Shown here piece after piece: positions 49,032 through 59,500 of a stretch of 64,000 bases of DNA. The position numbers were made by a program, and so were the translations under genes. The stretch is from Aurifilum marmelostoma. Taxonomy: Eukaryota; Ascomycota; Sordariomycetes; Diaporthales; Cryphonectriaceae. Under the pieces are notes generated by a model that was not told the origin of the DNA, did not search any database, and saw only the letters and a program-made list of their open reading frames with translations. Location of the stretch: contig JAMXSV010000022.1 of assembly GCA_027559495.1 (NCBI GenBank), forward strand, positions 124,001 through 188,000, written 5' to 3'. How positions within the stretch are numbered: the first letter of the stretch is position 1; each line of letters starts with the position of its first letter.

Positions 49032-50284
49032 ATGGCGCCTCCCGCTTCCCTTCCTACACGAAAGTTGGGTCGCAATGGTCCCGAAGTGAGCGCACTGGGC
49101 TTGGGCTTGATGGGACTCAGTAATGCTTATGGCGAAGCGGGGTGAGTGATCAAAATATCGAGAAAGAATGGAAAGCCTACCCTGGGCTTTGAATATCCCT
49201 TGTCAGGCTCTCACTGCCTGTTATCGTGACTGAGTATCATTGACCAACATATTGCCTTCCTTCTTCACGTTGATCCACAGCACCGACGAGGAGCGCTTCC
49301 CCATCCTCGACCGCGCCTGGGAGCTCGGCTGCACATTCTGGGACTCGTCCGACCTGTACGGCGACAGCGAGGTCCTCCTGGGCAAGTGGTTCAAGCTGCA
49401 CCCTGAGCGGCGTGCCGACATCTTCCTGGCCACCAAGTTCGGCATCACCGTGGGGCCGAACGGGTTCGGCATGGACAGCTCGCCCGAGTACTGCCGGGCG
49501 GCGTGCGAGAAGAGCCTGCAGAGGCTGGGCCTGGATTATATTGACCTGTACTATATCCATCGGGTCGACGAGAAGACGCCCATCGAGAAGACGGTCAAGG
49601 CCATGGCCGAGTTGAAGAAGTAGGTGGTTCCTATTCCACTATCAAGCGGCAAAGGGACACACTGCCAAGAACTGACGTCAATCAACTTCGATTTCAACCA
49701 GGGAGGGCAAGATCAGGTATCTCGGCGTATCCGAGTGCAGCTCGACCTCGCTCCGCCGCGCCCACGCCGTCCACCCCATCGCGGCCGTGCAGAACGAGTA
49801 CAACCCCTGGGACCTGGACATCGAGAACGAGATGGGCACCTACCTCCTGCCGACCTGCAGGGAGCTCGGCGTGGCCACGGTCACCTACTCGCCACTGGGG
49901 CGCGGCATCTTGACGGGCCAGATCCGCTCCCGGGCCGACATCGGCGAGGATGACTTCCGCCTGAAGCTGGGCCGTTGGAGCGAGGAGAACTTCTCAAAGA
50001 ACCTGGCCGTGGTCGACAAGATCGCCTCTCTCGCGGCGCGCAAGGGCGTCACCACCAGCCAGCTCGGCCTGGCCTGGGTTCTGAAGCAGGGCGATGACTT
50101 CATCCCTATCCCCGGCACCAAGAAAATCAAGTATCTCGAGGAGAACGTGGGCGCCCTCAAGGTCAACCTGTCCGAGGAGGAAGAAAAGGAGATTCGCAAG
50201 CTCGTCGACGACGCCACCGTTATCGGGTCTAGAGACATTCCTGGTATGCTCAACGTCTTTGCCGACACTCCCCCTCTACAGTGA
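49032..50284 (+). CDS. Aldo/keto reductase
   Basis: Exons 49032-49141, 49281-49619 and 49702-50284, giving 343 residues; all junctions fall within conserved blocks. It starts MAPPASLPTRKLGRNGPEVS followed by ALGLGLMGLS, the usual first strands of the barrel. The catalytic tetrad is Asp58 and Tyr63 in FWDSSDLYGDSE, Lys89 in FLATKFG and His130 in LYYIHRVDE. NADPH-binding sequence is seen in IRYLGVSECS, VQNEYNPWD, TYSPLGRGILTG and IPIPGTKKIKYLEENVGAL. It is closest in style to the AKR13/YakC group of potassium-channel-like aldo/keto reductases, which reduce aldehydes and ketones with NADPH in the cytosol. The natural substrate is unknown. The exon 2 donor (GTAGGT) lies directly where the frame would otherwise stop. 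It faces the Rtt106 gene across 264 nt. Confidence 0.92.
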
Positions 50285-50548
50285 GCGAAACTCGAAAGCG
50301 TTGTTCTCAACTCAAGCGGCGTATCGACATCAAGGCCGACATGGCAAATAACCCCCCATAGCTGGAATTAAAGTGTGTATCCTCTGCAAAGGCCCCGGAC
50401 AGATGACCGTACGTAGGCTTGTGATATATGACCTTGTATAGAAAGGCTCTCCACAGCCCTTGTCGTGTGAAGATTGACAGAGGAGATCGTTATCGTGAAT
50501 GCTCTTTGAGTCCGTCAGAAAGGTCACGTATAGATGTATACCGCCCTA

Positions 50549-52274
50549 TCACTCGTGATCCTCGGCGTAGCCCTCTTCCTCGACGCCCTCCTCATCGTAG
50601 CCCTCAGCCTCATCGCTCTCGTCGCCTTCCTCACCCTCCTCGCCGTCTTCGTCCTCTTCCTCGCTTGTCGAGACCTCGCCCTCACTCTCACCCTCGCTGC
50701 CAGGGTCGTAATCCTCCTCCTCCTCGTCCTCTTCATCCTCCTCGATGATCTGCTCCGCCCGCTCTAATTCTACCATGTTCTCATCCTCGCCTCCAGGATG
50801 TTGTACCACACCATTCTCTGCGCCCGTTGCTGTTGCTGCTGCAGCACCCCCCTGGCGTTTTCCCTCAGCTGCATCTTGGCCCTCCTGCCGGCAGCCATAC
50901 TCCTGTTGTTGAGGCCATGTCTCCGTACGTAAGTCTCATCTATGGCCTGGTAATCCTCCTGGTCGATCATGCCAAATTCAATCTCCTCCGACTTGGAATC
51001 GGCGGTATTCTCGTCAGGTGGGCCGGTCTTCTGCTGCTGGCCATCCAGCTGCGCTGGCGCGTGCGACACATCCACCTCGACGAGGATATTGAATGTCCTC
51101 TGCAGCACGTTCGTATAGGACACGGCGTTGATTCGGTCGAGGGGGATGAAGAGGACTGGTTTCTTGTAGCCCCACAAGATCCCGTTGGGGAGGAAGAATA
51201 GGTACCCATCCTTACTACCCCTGAAGGCCTTGACATGTACCGCCTTCTCGTTGAGACGGAAGGGCTGCTTGGCATTGCTGCAGAAGACGCGGGGGTCGGT
51301 GCTCACGATCGTCACGGGGTTTCCAACGGACTGCAGCTGAGACTTGATGGCCCAGTGCATGAGGTCGGTGTATGAATCAGAGACCTGGGCGGCTGTCTCG
51401 GCTGCGTAGCCGGCCACAACACCTGCCTTTGGGGCGCTGCTGGGTACGGTGAAGAGGAGGGGTTCGAAGTCGACGGGGCCCCAGGCTTTGGTAGAGGCGA
51501 GGGCGGTTTTAGGCGGGAAAAGAACGTAATTGTACATCAGCTGCTGTTTGTCAGGGACAGGCGCGCAGAAGACATATTCTATCAAGCATATATCAGCCAT
51601 CAGCGTGAATCACTACCACCATGATCATCGCCCCTAGACCATCAGAGGCGAGGTAGCTAGCTAGCTGCAGTATAGGGCAAATTGCGTACCAATGTTGATC
51701 CACTCGTACACCATGCCCTGCACTGGCGCGTCCGTGCCGACCTGTTTCGTATACAGGTAGTTTTTGGTGAATACCAGGTCATACTTCTTCCTCTGAGGTA
51801 TGGATACACTGATCTCCTTGACCTCAAGCAAGACGACCTCCTTGGCAGCAGCGTTGGCCAGGTTTATAAGTATCGAGTCATTGACGGGCGCTGGTGAAGC
51901 AGACTGCCCAACCTTGAAAGCGGGCGTGCCTCGTCCAGGCGGTGCGGCGAGACCCTGGTCGTTGGTGGTGGAGGTGCTTGTCGTCGTCGAGCCGTTCTGG
52001 CCTTGCGCTTCGATTCGTCGTCTTTTCGCGCTGGGCTCGTTGGAAAGGTACTCGTCGAACACGAAATTGGTGATCGAGTTGAAGAGGATCACGCGCTCAG
52101 GAGTATCTGAGAAAGTGGAAGAAGGAATCAGTTCTCGATCTATCTCCTATAGACTCGCCGTTGGGGTGCCCTGATTTGTCTTGTCACCGTACCAGCAGCT
52201 TGCTTGATCCCCTCGATGAGGTCTGGGCGGCCCGCGAAGACCTGATTCACTCTCTCGTGCGCGAGACTGCTCAT
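50549..52274 (-). CDS. rtt106: Histone H3-H4 chaperone Rtt106, with an apparent one-base frameshift before the acidic tail
   Basis: Exons on the minus strand: 52274-52193, 52106-51690 and 51578-50549. Introns are 86 and 111 nt. The product would be about 509 residues. Rtt106 deposits histone H3-H4 (H3K56ac) on new DNA and acts in silencing. It begins MSSLAHERVNQVFAGRPDLI, then LFNSITNFVFDEYLS and a first PH-like domain. The Rttp106-like middle domain follows (AFRGSKDGYLFFLPNGILWG, residues about 284-335), then ETYVRRHGLNNRSMA. In the genomic frame the protein would end after a CAG-encoded glutamine run at MRTW. The expected acidic tail (EEDEEDEEEEDYDPGSEGES, 50549 to about 50809) is intact in the next frame. 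A missing G in the six-base run at 50847-50852 would explain this. A 50-nt intron at 50811-50762 could also restore frame but lacks good signals. The gene identity is firm; the tail junction is not. Confidence 0.85.
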
Positions 52275-52861
52275 TGTAAGGCACTTTTGGACACACAGAA
52301 TCTAAACTTGACCAGGTATGAGAAGACAACTGCATTCAGGCCACCTGAAGGCCCTCGAGGTGCGACGATGCTATTCGTGCGGGCAGAGGTCGTATGTCCA
52401 GCTGGTGTGTTTTGTGTGTGTTGATGGTGCCAGGCAGGGCGTGTTCTCGAGCCGCGCGCGGGAAAAGATTCTACGTCACTTTGGAGCTGTAGGTGGGTGC
52501 TGCCCAAGTGCCTAAGCGCGTGAGAGCTTGGCGCCTGCAACAGTGCCCTGTAGCCGCTGTCGGGATTCATTATGTAAGACTTCGAGGCTCACTCAATTCC
52601 TTGGTCACTGCATGCTACAGCCGAGGAGAACTGGGAAGTAAGTATGATAGAATTATACGCCCGAGCTTTTTGCTAATTACTCCTCTATAGTATCTATCTC
52701 TTTTCCTTTTCCATATGTTCTCTTCCAGCGCTTTTGTTCTTTGGCTCCGAATCAAGCCATAGCCTTTTGCCATCGGATAGCTTTCCCTTGCACCTCCTCC
52801 ATCGTGGCCGTAAAGTAGGTAATCGGTCCCTTCTATACTACCTAAATGAAGCATTTAGACC
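52275..52861. other. Region between rtt106 and the ASL gene
   Basis: 587 nt holding the rtt106 promoter and the ASL 3' untranslated region. No gene is seen. Confidence 0.5.
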
Positions 52862-54398
52862 TTATGCGATCATGCCGTTCAGGACCTTGACCTGCTCCAG
52901 CACACACGCCTTGCTGGTGCCTCCCTTTGCTGACCGCATCTCTACGCTCTTCTCGTAGTCAAAGGTCTCCTTGATGTCCTCTTCAAACCTCTCGTCCACA
53001 CCCTTCATCTGCTCGTAGGTCAGCTCGTTCATGGGCGTACCGGTCTTCTCCGACAGGGCCACCACCCGGCCTGAGATGTGATGTGTCTCTCGGAACGGAA
53101 CGCCCTTGCGGACCAGATAGTCTGCCACATCGGTTGCCAGCATGAAGGGGTCAAGCGCCGCCTTCATCTTGTCGGGCTGCGTGTCCAGCGTTGACAGCAC
53201 GCCCTCGGCGATCTGGATGCTGTCGCCCACCGTCTTGACGTGGTCCAGCATGGGCTCCACCGACTCCTGCAGGTCCTTGTTGTAGGTGCTGGGCAGGCCC
53301 TTGAGAGTCATCATGAAGCCTGCCATGTGTCCGAACGCGCGGCCGCTCTTGCCGCGCAGGAGCTCGAGGCTGTCCGGGTTCTTCTTTTGCGGCATGAGCG
53401 AGCTGCCGGTCGAGTAGGCGTCCGCCAGCCGCACGAAGCCGAACTCGGCGCTCGAGTAGATGATCAGGTCCTCGGCCCACCTGCTGATGTGCTGCATGAG
53501 GAAGCTGCCCCACTGCATGGTCTCGAGGACAAAGTCGCGGTCGGCGACAGCGCCCATTGAGTTCCACAGCAGCTGGTCAAATCCAAGCTCCTTCGACATC
53601 ATGTCCCTGTCGATGCCAAAGGGGTTGCCGGCCAGGGCGCCACAGCCCAGCGGACTCCTGTTGACACGCTTCCGGATCTCGCGCAGCCTCTCGAGGTCGT
53701 TGGCAAAGGCAAAGCCATAGCTCAGCATCCAGTGGCTCCAGCGGATCGGCTGCGCCCGCTGCAGGTGCGTGTATCCTGGCATCACGTAGTCAACCTCCAT
53801 CTCGGCCCTCTTGGCGATGACCTTGAGGAAGCTGACCAGGTAGCCCTCCAGCTTGTCTAGCTCGTCCCGCAGCCACAGGCGCATGTCAGTGGCAATCTGC
53901 TCGTTGCGGCTGCGGCCGGTATGCAGCTTGCCCGCGACATCCTTGCCGATGATCTCGCCCAGCCGACGCTCATTGGCAGTGTGGATGTCCTCGTCTGCGC
54001 CGGGGATGCTCTTGAAGGTGCCATTCTCCCACTCCTGCTCGACCTGCAGCAGGCCGGCCTCGATCTTCTCGAACTCAGCCTGCGTCAGGCGACCAGCTTT
54101 CGTGTTGGCTCGGGCAAAAGCTATGGAGCCCAGGATATCTTGCTTGTGGAGGACATTGTCGAATGATAGAGACTCGTTGTACTGCTCCATGAGAGGATCG
54201 AGGCCGCCTAGAAGGGAACAACAGGCAAGATATGTGTCAGCGTAGGAGCCATCAAGGGTTCAGACTGTTTGAAGGATGAAGACACGGTTCACAAGAGCCA
54301 ATTGGGCGTGCTCGTGTGTCTGAAGACAGAACCAAAATGCACTGACCAGTGAACCGGCCTCCCCAAAGCATATTATCCTTCTTGCCGGTTGAAGCCAT
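52862..54398 (-). CDS. ARG4: Argininosuccinate lyase
   Basis: Exons on the minus strand: 54398-54347 and 54207-52862, with a 139-nt intron (donor GTCAGT, acceptor TTCTAG); 465 residues, the usual length. It cleaves argininosuccinate to arginine and fumarate, the last step of arginine synthesis, in the cytosol as a homotetramer. The start is MASTGKKDNMLWGGRFTGGL, with the WGGRF block typical of the family split from its continuation by the intron. Other family blocks are KLHTGRSRNEQ (His113), PGYTHLQRAQP (His165, general base region), and the fumarate lyase signature GSSLMPQKKNPD (residues 285-296, catalytic Ser287). No targeting peptide is seen. The leader may contain a 44-codon uORF and a TGACTCA site. 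The gene is named arg-10 in Neurospora and ARG4 in yeast. Confidence 0.96.
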
Positions 54399-54444
54399 CG
54401 TCTCGTCGCTCTATTACTGCCTGCTCGTGCTGTACAGGCCTCTG

Positions 54445-54579
54445 TCAGAAGCAATTGGTGGATGGGTTCTTCTTGGTAAGATTGAATGGCAGGAGATGTT
54501 TGGTGCTGGTTAGAACAGCAGTCAATTGAGATGTAGAAAGCAGAGGATCAGTCACGTCCAAGAGGAAAGCTTGACTCAT
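54445..54579 (-). other. Candidate upstream ORF in the ASL leader
   Basis: ATG at 54579 opens a 44-codon frame (starts MSQAFLLDVTD, ends STNCF) that stops 46 nt before the ASL ATG. It would be translated first if the transcript starts downstream of the TATATA element at about 54714-54722. It is not the known arginine attenuator peptide of carbamoyl-phosphate synthase. Whether it is in the mRNA is unknown. Confidence 0.35.
54572..54578. promoter_or_regulatory. Gcn4/Cpc1-type site (TGACTCA) upstream of ASL
   Basis: A perfect TGASTCA heptamer, 174 nt upstream of the ASL ATG. This is the binding site of the bZIP regulator of general amino acid control (Gcn4, Cpc1, CpcA), which activates arginine genes in other fungi. 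It overlaps the uORF start codon. Confidence 0.5.
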
Positions 54580-54713
54580 AGTTTTCGTCCTGCGCGGGCT
54601 GGAGGAAAAGAAGAACTTATGAGCATCCCTGCTTACAGGCAGACGATAAGGCGATAAGCGTCCCTGCATGGAGCTACCCCTGCACTGCACCACCGTACGG
54701 GCGCTGCGGGGTG

Positions 54714-54722
54714 CTATATAAC
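54714..54722 (-). promoter_or_regulatory. Possible TATA box of the ASL gene
   Basis: TTATATAG on the minus strand, about 320 nt upstream of the ASL ATG. It is the nearest TATA-like element; use would give a leader of roughly 250 nt. Confidence 0.35.
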
Positions 54723-55527
54723 TGCAGCACACCCTTCTGCAGTATAGTACAGTCGTGGCTGCAATGTCTACTCTCCAGAGCCTAAGCCCTGGCCTTATCA
54801 CTCGTAAGAGCTCTGGAAGAACACTGGGCTAGAGTACTGTAGACAAGCCTACAGACATCCTGTCCTCTTCGCTATAATGTCGAGTAGCCAGAGGTAGACG
54901 TGTAAATCGACATAGTTGAGCAATCGATAATCTGCGAGCACGAGGACTAGCCTTCATTCAATAACTCAATAGTCCTGTCCAGACTTTGCCTTCGTCTTGT
55001 TCAGAGATGGTGATAATGATTCGTCCCTTGCCCTTCCGCCGAGCAGCCACGGGTCATTTGGCATCTAAGGCGGTGGCTTTGATGTTACAATATTTTCACA
55101 AACTTCTTTGCTAACAAGGCCATATGAAAATTGGCCCACCGCTCCATGATCGATTCAGGACGACGATGTTGATTCGTCCTGCGACGGTGCCATGCCTCTC
55201 ATGCCGTCTTCTGTCCTAAGTATATTGGCCGTTAGCCTCCGTTCCTTTCGTCCGGTGTCGTTATTGCGGCATGAGGCGTACCGTTGGTCGAGCCATGGAG
55301 CAGACGCCTATCAGGATTACAGTCACAGTTTTTTCACATGACAATTATACAATCTTACTCTTCTCCCCTACTAACGAACACGAGGGTTCTTGCAGCTTTC
55401 TCCTCGGCAGCTTGTCAACTCGCGAGTAGTCTACTCAACCAAGACAATTTACTGCATGCAATATAAGCCGGTTTAGGCTGTTCATTCCCTCCAATTTTCG
55501 ACATGGGACCATATATGCGGCCCCTCT

Positions 55528-55543
55528 CCCCCCCGGGGGGGGG
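55528..55543. repeat. C7G9 palindromic run
   Basis: Seven C followed directly by nine G, a self-complementary stretch 14 nt upstream of a TATAAAG box. Confidence 0.9.
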
Positions 55544-55556
55544 TTTCTCGGGGAAC

Positions 55557-55563
55557 TATAAAG
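55557..55563 (+). promoter_or_regulatory. Likely TATA box of the SGNH esterase gene
   Basis: TATAAAG, about 140 nt upstream of the ATG at 55702. Confidence 0.5.
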
Positions 55564-55701
55564 TTCACGGTGTAGCAGTATAAGGGCCGAGACTAATGGA
55601 CCATATCATCACTTGGCAATGAGAGGAGTTGAAGAGTGTATCAATTTTTTTGTTGATTTAGTGACCCAGATAGCCACCTCTTTTCACATCACGAACAAGG
55701 T

Positions 55702-56550
55702 ATGAACATGGCCCGGAAGGTTCTGATGATAATAACTGCTTGCTTGGGGCGGGCAATTGTGGCTCAAGTAGAACCACTTAGAATCAGTACGCCGGTCAGG
55801 GCAGAAGTGGGGTGATAAAAGAAAGAAAGAGAAAGAGAGATGCTTGCTGACGACTACCGACAGTGCCGCTAGGAGACAGCATCACCGAGATCACCTGCTG
55901 GCGCGCCAAATTATGGGATTACCTCGCCGACGCCAATGTCACTACCTCGGACATCCAATTCGTCGGCTCCATGACGGACAACACGCAGAACTGCACTGCC
56001 GCCCACACGGACTGGGACCACCACCATGAGGGCCACTCAGGCTATCTGGCCATCGACATTGCAAATTCAGACCTCACGGGCTGGCTGACCGCCGCAGACC
56101 CGGATGTGGTTATGTTCATGCTGGGCACGAATGACGTCTTTTATGGTCATGCCACAACGGATATCATTGCGGCGTATACGAAGATGGTTGGAGAGATGAG
56201 GACGAGCAACCCGAATATGAAAATCATTGTGAGGTTTCTCTTCACTGCAAAAGTGCTTCTAAAAAGACTCTCACTCTCTGACGGAAGGATGTAAACAGGT
56301 CGATACGGTCATCTCATCACCGTACGAGCAGTCTGGGATCACAGCCCTCAACAATGCAATTCCTGCTTGGGCGCAAGGGGAGAACATAACAGCTTCACCG
56401 ATCTACATCGCTGATGTAGCTGCGGCCTTCCCGCCCGGTAGCACCGACTTGAGGGATGGCGTACACCCTAATGATGCAGGCGACACTGTGATCGCTGACG
56501 TACTGGGGCCTCTGTTGACTTGGGTCATTCGGTCAAGTACGGCGACTTGA
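55702..56550 (+). CDS. Secreted SGNH/GDSL hydrolase (CE3-like esterase)
   Basis: Exons 55702-55786, 55864-56228 and 56299-56550, giving 233 residues. Residues 1-21 (MNMARKVLMIITACLGRAIV, then A) form a signal peptide, so the enzyme is probably secreted. Block I is MPLGDSITEITCWR with nucleophile Ser34. Block II has the oxyanion Gly in HEGHSGY. Block III is FMLGTNDV with Asn118. Block V is LRDGVHPNDAG with Asp203 and His206. The order and the compact size match carbohydrate esterase family 3 and related fungal SGNH esterases, which deacetylate xylan or other polysaccharides; the actual substrate is inferred only. The first intron interrupts just before the catalytic block, splitting Met29. Two in-frame ATGs (55702 and 55708) are possible starts, and both keep the signal peptide. 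Confidence 0.88.
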
Positions 56551-59500
56551 GCTGGTCACTACGTCGCGTTTGCTGCAAGCTGAGACCGGGCAAAGACACG
56601 GCTATGATGTTGAATGAAACATGAAATACTTCCTTCGCAGATCTTGTTCATAAAGCAAATTTCTAAACATTCTTTTCTTGAGCTTCACTGGTCATTCCCT
56701 CTGTTTGCACAGGCCTACGCGTCCGGAGGTCCTGAAATAGCACAATGGTTCACGTCGTACCCATTCCAAAAAGAAAGGAAATATTGGGGTGAAAGGAATT
56801 AAGACAGCCAAATCGCCCTGTCTTTGGTTCCGGTCACTATGTCGAGTTTGCCGGTCAATCGTAAGATTGAGACGTGGCCTGCCACTGGAACGGAACCACA
56901 TATACTATATCCTGCTGGGTATCAGTTTTAGCAATAATCATTAATGTAAGGCCGAGAATGAACAGATTGGGATGATTGACAATACATGTTAGAACAATGG
57001 ACCATTATAAGTATACTGTAATCAGTTGATAACCCAAGATTACCCTATTTGTGCAAGCAGACCTCCATAATCTAGTTCTCTTAACATCCTTTGGGGGTTC
57101 TCTCGTTCCAATTGCGTCGATGGTGCGCAGAAGAAATATAGTCACGGGTTTGTCTCGTCAAGAACTTTAGACCATGTTGATCCTTGAGCCCATTTTTATA
57201 CAAACTTGCAGTCGTACTATCTTGCTGGCATCTGGGCAGCTACAGAAGCTTAATGTCTCTTAAGATGCATTTCTTCTTCGCCATCACAATAATTTTAGGC
57301 TTGGCCGCTGTCCTATTAAAGTCCTCGGGCAGAAACCTTCCTCCCCGACAGAAATTCTGCACCAAATAAGTTTCGTGTGACTAGTAATGTTCACTTCTCG
57401 TAACTCACCCTACGTAAGGTCTCGCCAAGGATAGAAGACCTCGCACGACGGAAGATTGCTTCTAATGATCCCATACGGTAGTTATGGAGGAGCAGATGGA
57501 GGAATGCATTCAGACCATGGGAGCAGTAGTCACCAATGGCGGCCCTAGGTGATCTGTCAACCTGGTCTAGCTCAACACTTGAGATGCCCATGGTGAGGAT
57601 TTCAAGAGGCGACTCGACTTCCGAAGTCGGTGTTCAGGCTCGTGAGGAGTCTCGCTGTCTGAAGCGAGCAGCGCCGCGACATAGAGTGCAAGAGCCGTGG
57701 CTAAGAAGATGCACACCTCGCAGCGTTGTGGAGACTTATCCAGGACCGAACATTTCAAGGACCGTGAGGATGGTCAGTGGCCGAAGAGAGCTTGAAAATA
57801 AAGAAAGAGTTTCAGGCGCAAGAGGGCTACACGATGTCAAGTGGTGAGTTCTTCTGAACGCAAAGTCCACTCCTGAGCTGCCGCGCTCGGGGTAGAGATT
57901 TTTCCGGGTTGTCGAATCAACGACAAACGCATTGTACTCAGACGAGTTCAAAGGCGTTAGATGAGATGCTATCTGCTTGATTGTCACCTACTTCGGCTTC
58001 TCCTTAGTAATATTGAACAGGATACCATTCCGGATGCAGAACTTTGCAACATTATCAAGCCGTGTTGAGATGAATATGGGAGTCTTATAACCTTGCCCCT
58101 GTGACAATGAATCAATGTATACGAGGACCTGTCCTCATGCCTTGCTGCTCTGTCCGTTATATTGACCTAGAAACAAGGGGCAATCTGAATCTCCAGTCTT
58201 CAAGCCTGTAGGAAAGGTTCGTATACAACGTATTCTCATGCTAGAGTCCTCTTGACTTAAAGAGAAAGACTTGGTCAGCATGGCGGCATCTCAATGCAGC
58301 ATTCGACTCACCACTGCACTTCAAGAGATGGCGGCAAAGTGTCATTCCATTATTAAGTGTGGCCATCGCAGTGCCTCAGAGCCATCCTAAGGAGTACACT
58401 CGAGTACACTTCCAAATAGTCTATTAACTAATTGACCTAACGGGATACAAAACCATGCGTAGTCAGTGATGACTGCTTTGGTGACTATGTGCGCAATTTA
58501 AAGTCCTCCCATCCATTCTCCCTGAACTGAGTTCTATGGACTGTGCAAATGTGAGGCCCAGCACTACGCCTGTGGTCAATCAAAGCCATATACAAGTTTC
58601 CCAATGACTAAGCCCGCGAACTTGAACGTAGCCATAAGTACCATGCAGTATTGCGTCAAGGGGACAAAAGAACCCAGTACATGCGCAGAGGCAAGATGCC
58701 ATCTAGCACCCACCCATCCACGCATGTAATCATGTGTAATCTCTGCCCGCGAAAGACTCCAATCCAGAAGCGTCTGCACATGTCGTACTACTTCGGACCA
58801 CGTCGTTCCCATTATCAGAACACCCACGACACATGGTAGACGAGGGGAGCTGCTGGCCTTCACCGAGCAACCAAAAGTGTACCCTGCAATCCGAGCCACA
58901 TTCTCCCCTCCACTCCAACCACCGGTGTACAGGGTAAAGTTGGCAGGATATAAACGGGTTTACTGCCACTTGGACACCCAATCCGGCAAACTTGATTTCA
59001 AATACAGCCATCTTCCCTTTTGGGGGAAGACCCTGGCCGGGAAGGAAGGGGTGCTCTCTGTGCCTCTCGCATTCTCTTTCTGTTCAGCATGTGGTAAGCA
59101 CATGCACATGTTGGTCATGCAGCGTATGCGTTGTCGGGTCCATCCGGTGTACGAAAACCCCTAGCAGGGGAGAAAGGGGCGAGGACAGGAGACACACACG
59201 CTCGTGAGCCCACGGCGGCTTGGGTCGCTGGGATCCCAGAAACATCCCCAGGAGGCAGGGGCCTAATTGTACTGCGTCACTTGCTTGTTGGGTCAAGAAG
59301 GTCTACCCGGCTGGTGCTCACTGAGCCCTGCCGTCACCTTGCAAGCAACAGAGCAAAAAGGCCACAAAAGTTCTCATGAAAAAAATGTCCGAGGGATTTT
59401 CTTACTCAGACGGCGTTAATGCGTCTCGTACACACAACCAGTCGGGAGCCTTCCCCTTCGAGACTGGACCTTTGTTTTTCTTTTTATTTGATTTTCTTTC

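Larger units (their letters stand above)
54399..55701. other. Divergent promoter region between ASL and the SGNH esterase
   Basis: 1.3 kb with no other gene, containing the ASL leader elements on the left and, on the right, a C7G9 palindrome and TATA box of the esterase gene. Confidence 0.5.

Noticed and set aside
57184..57369. Short plus-strand frame whose MHFFFAITIILGLAAVLLKS looks like a signal peptide
   Set aside because: It stops 17 residues later with no following exon that continues it; one hydrophobic stretch is weak evidence.
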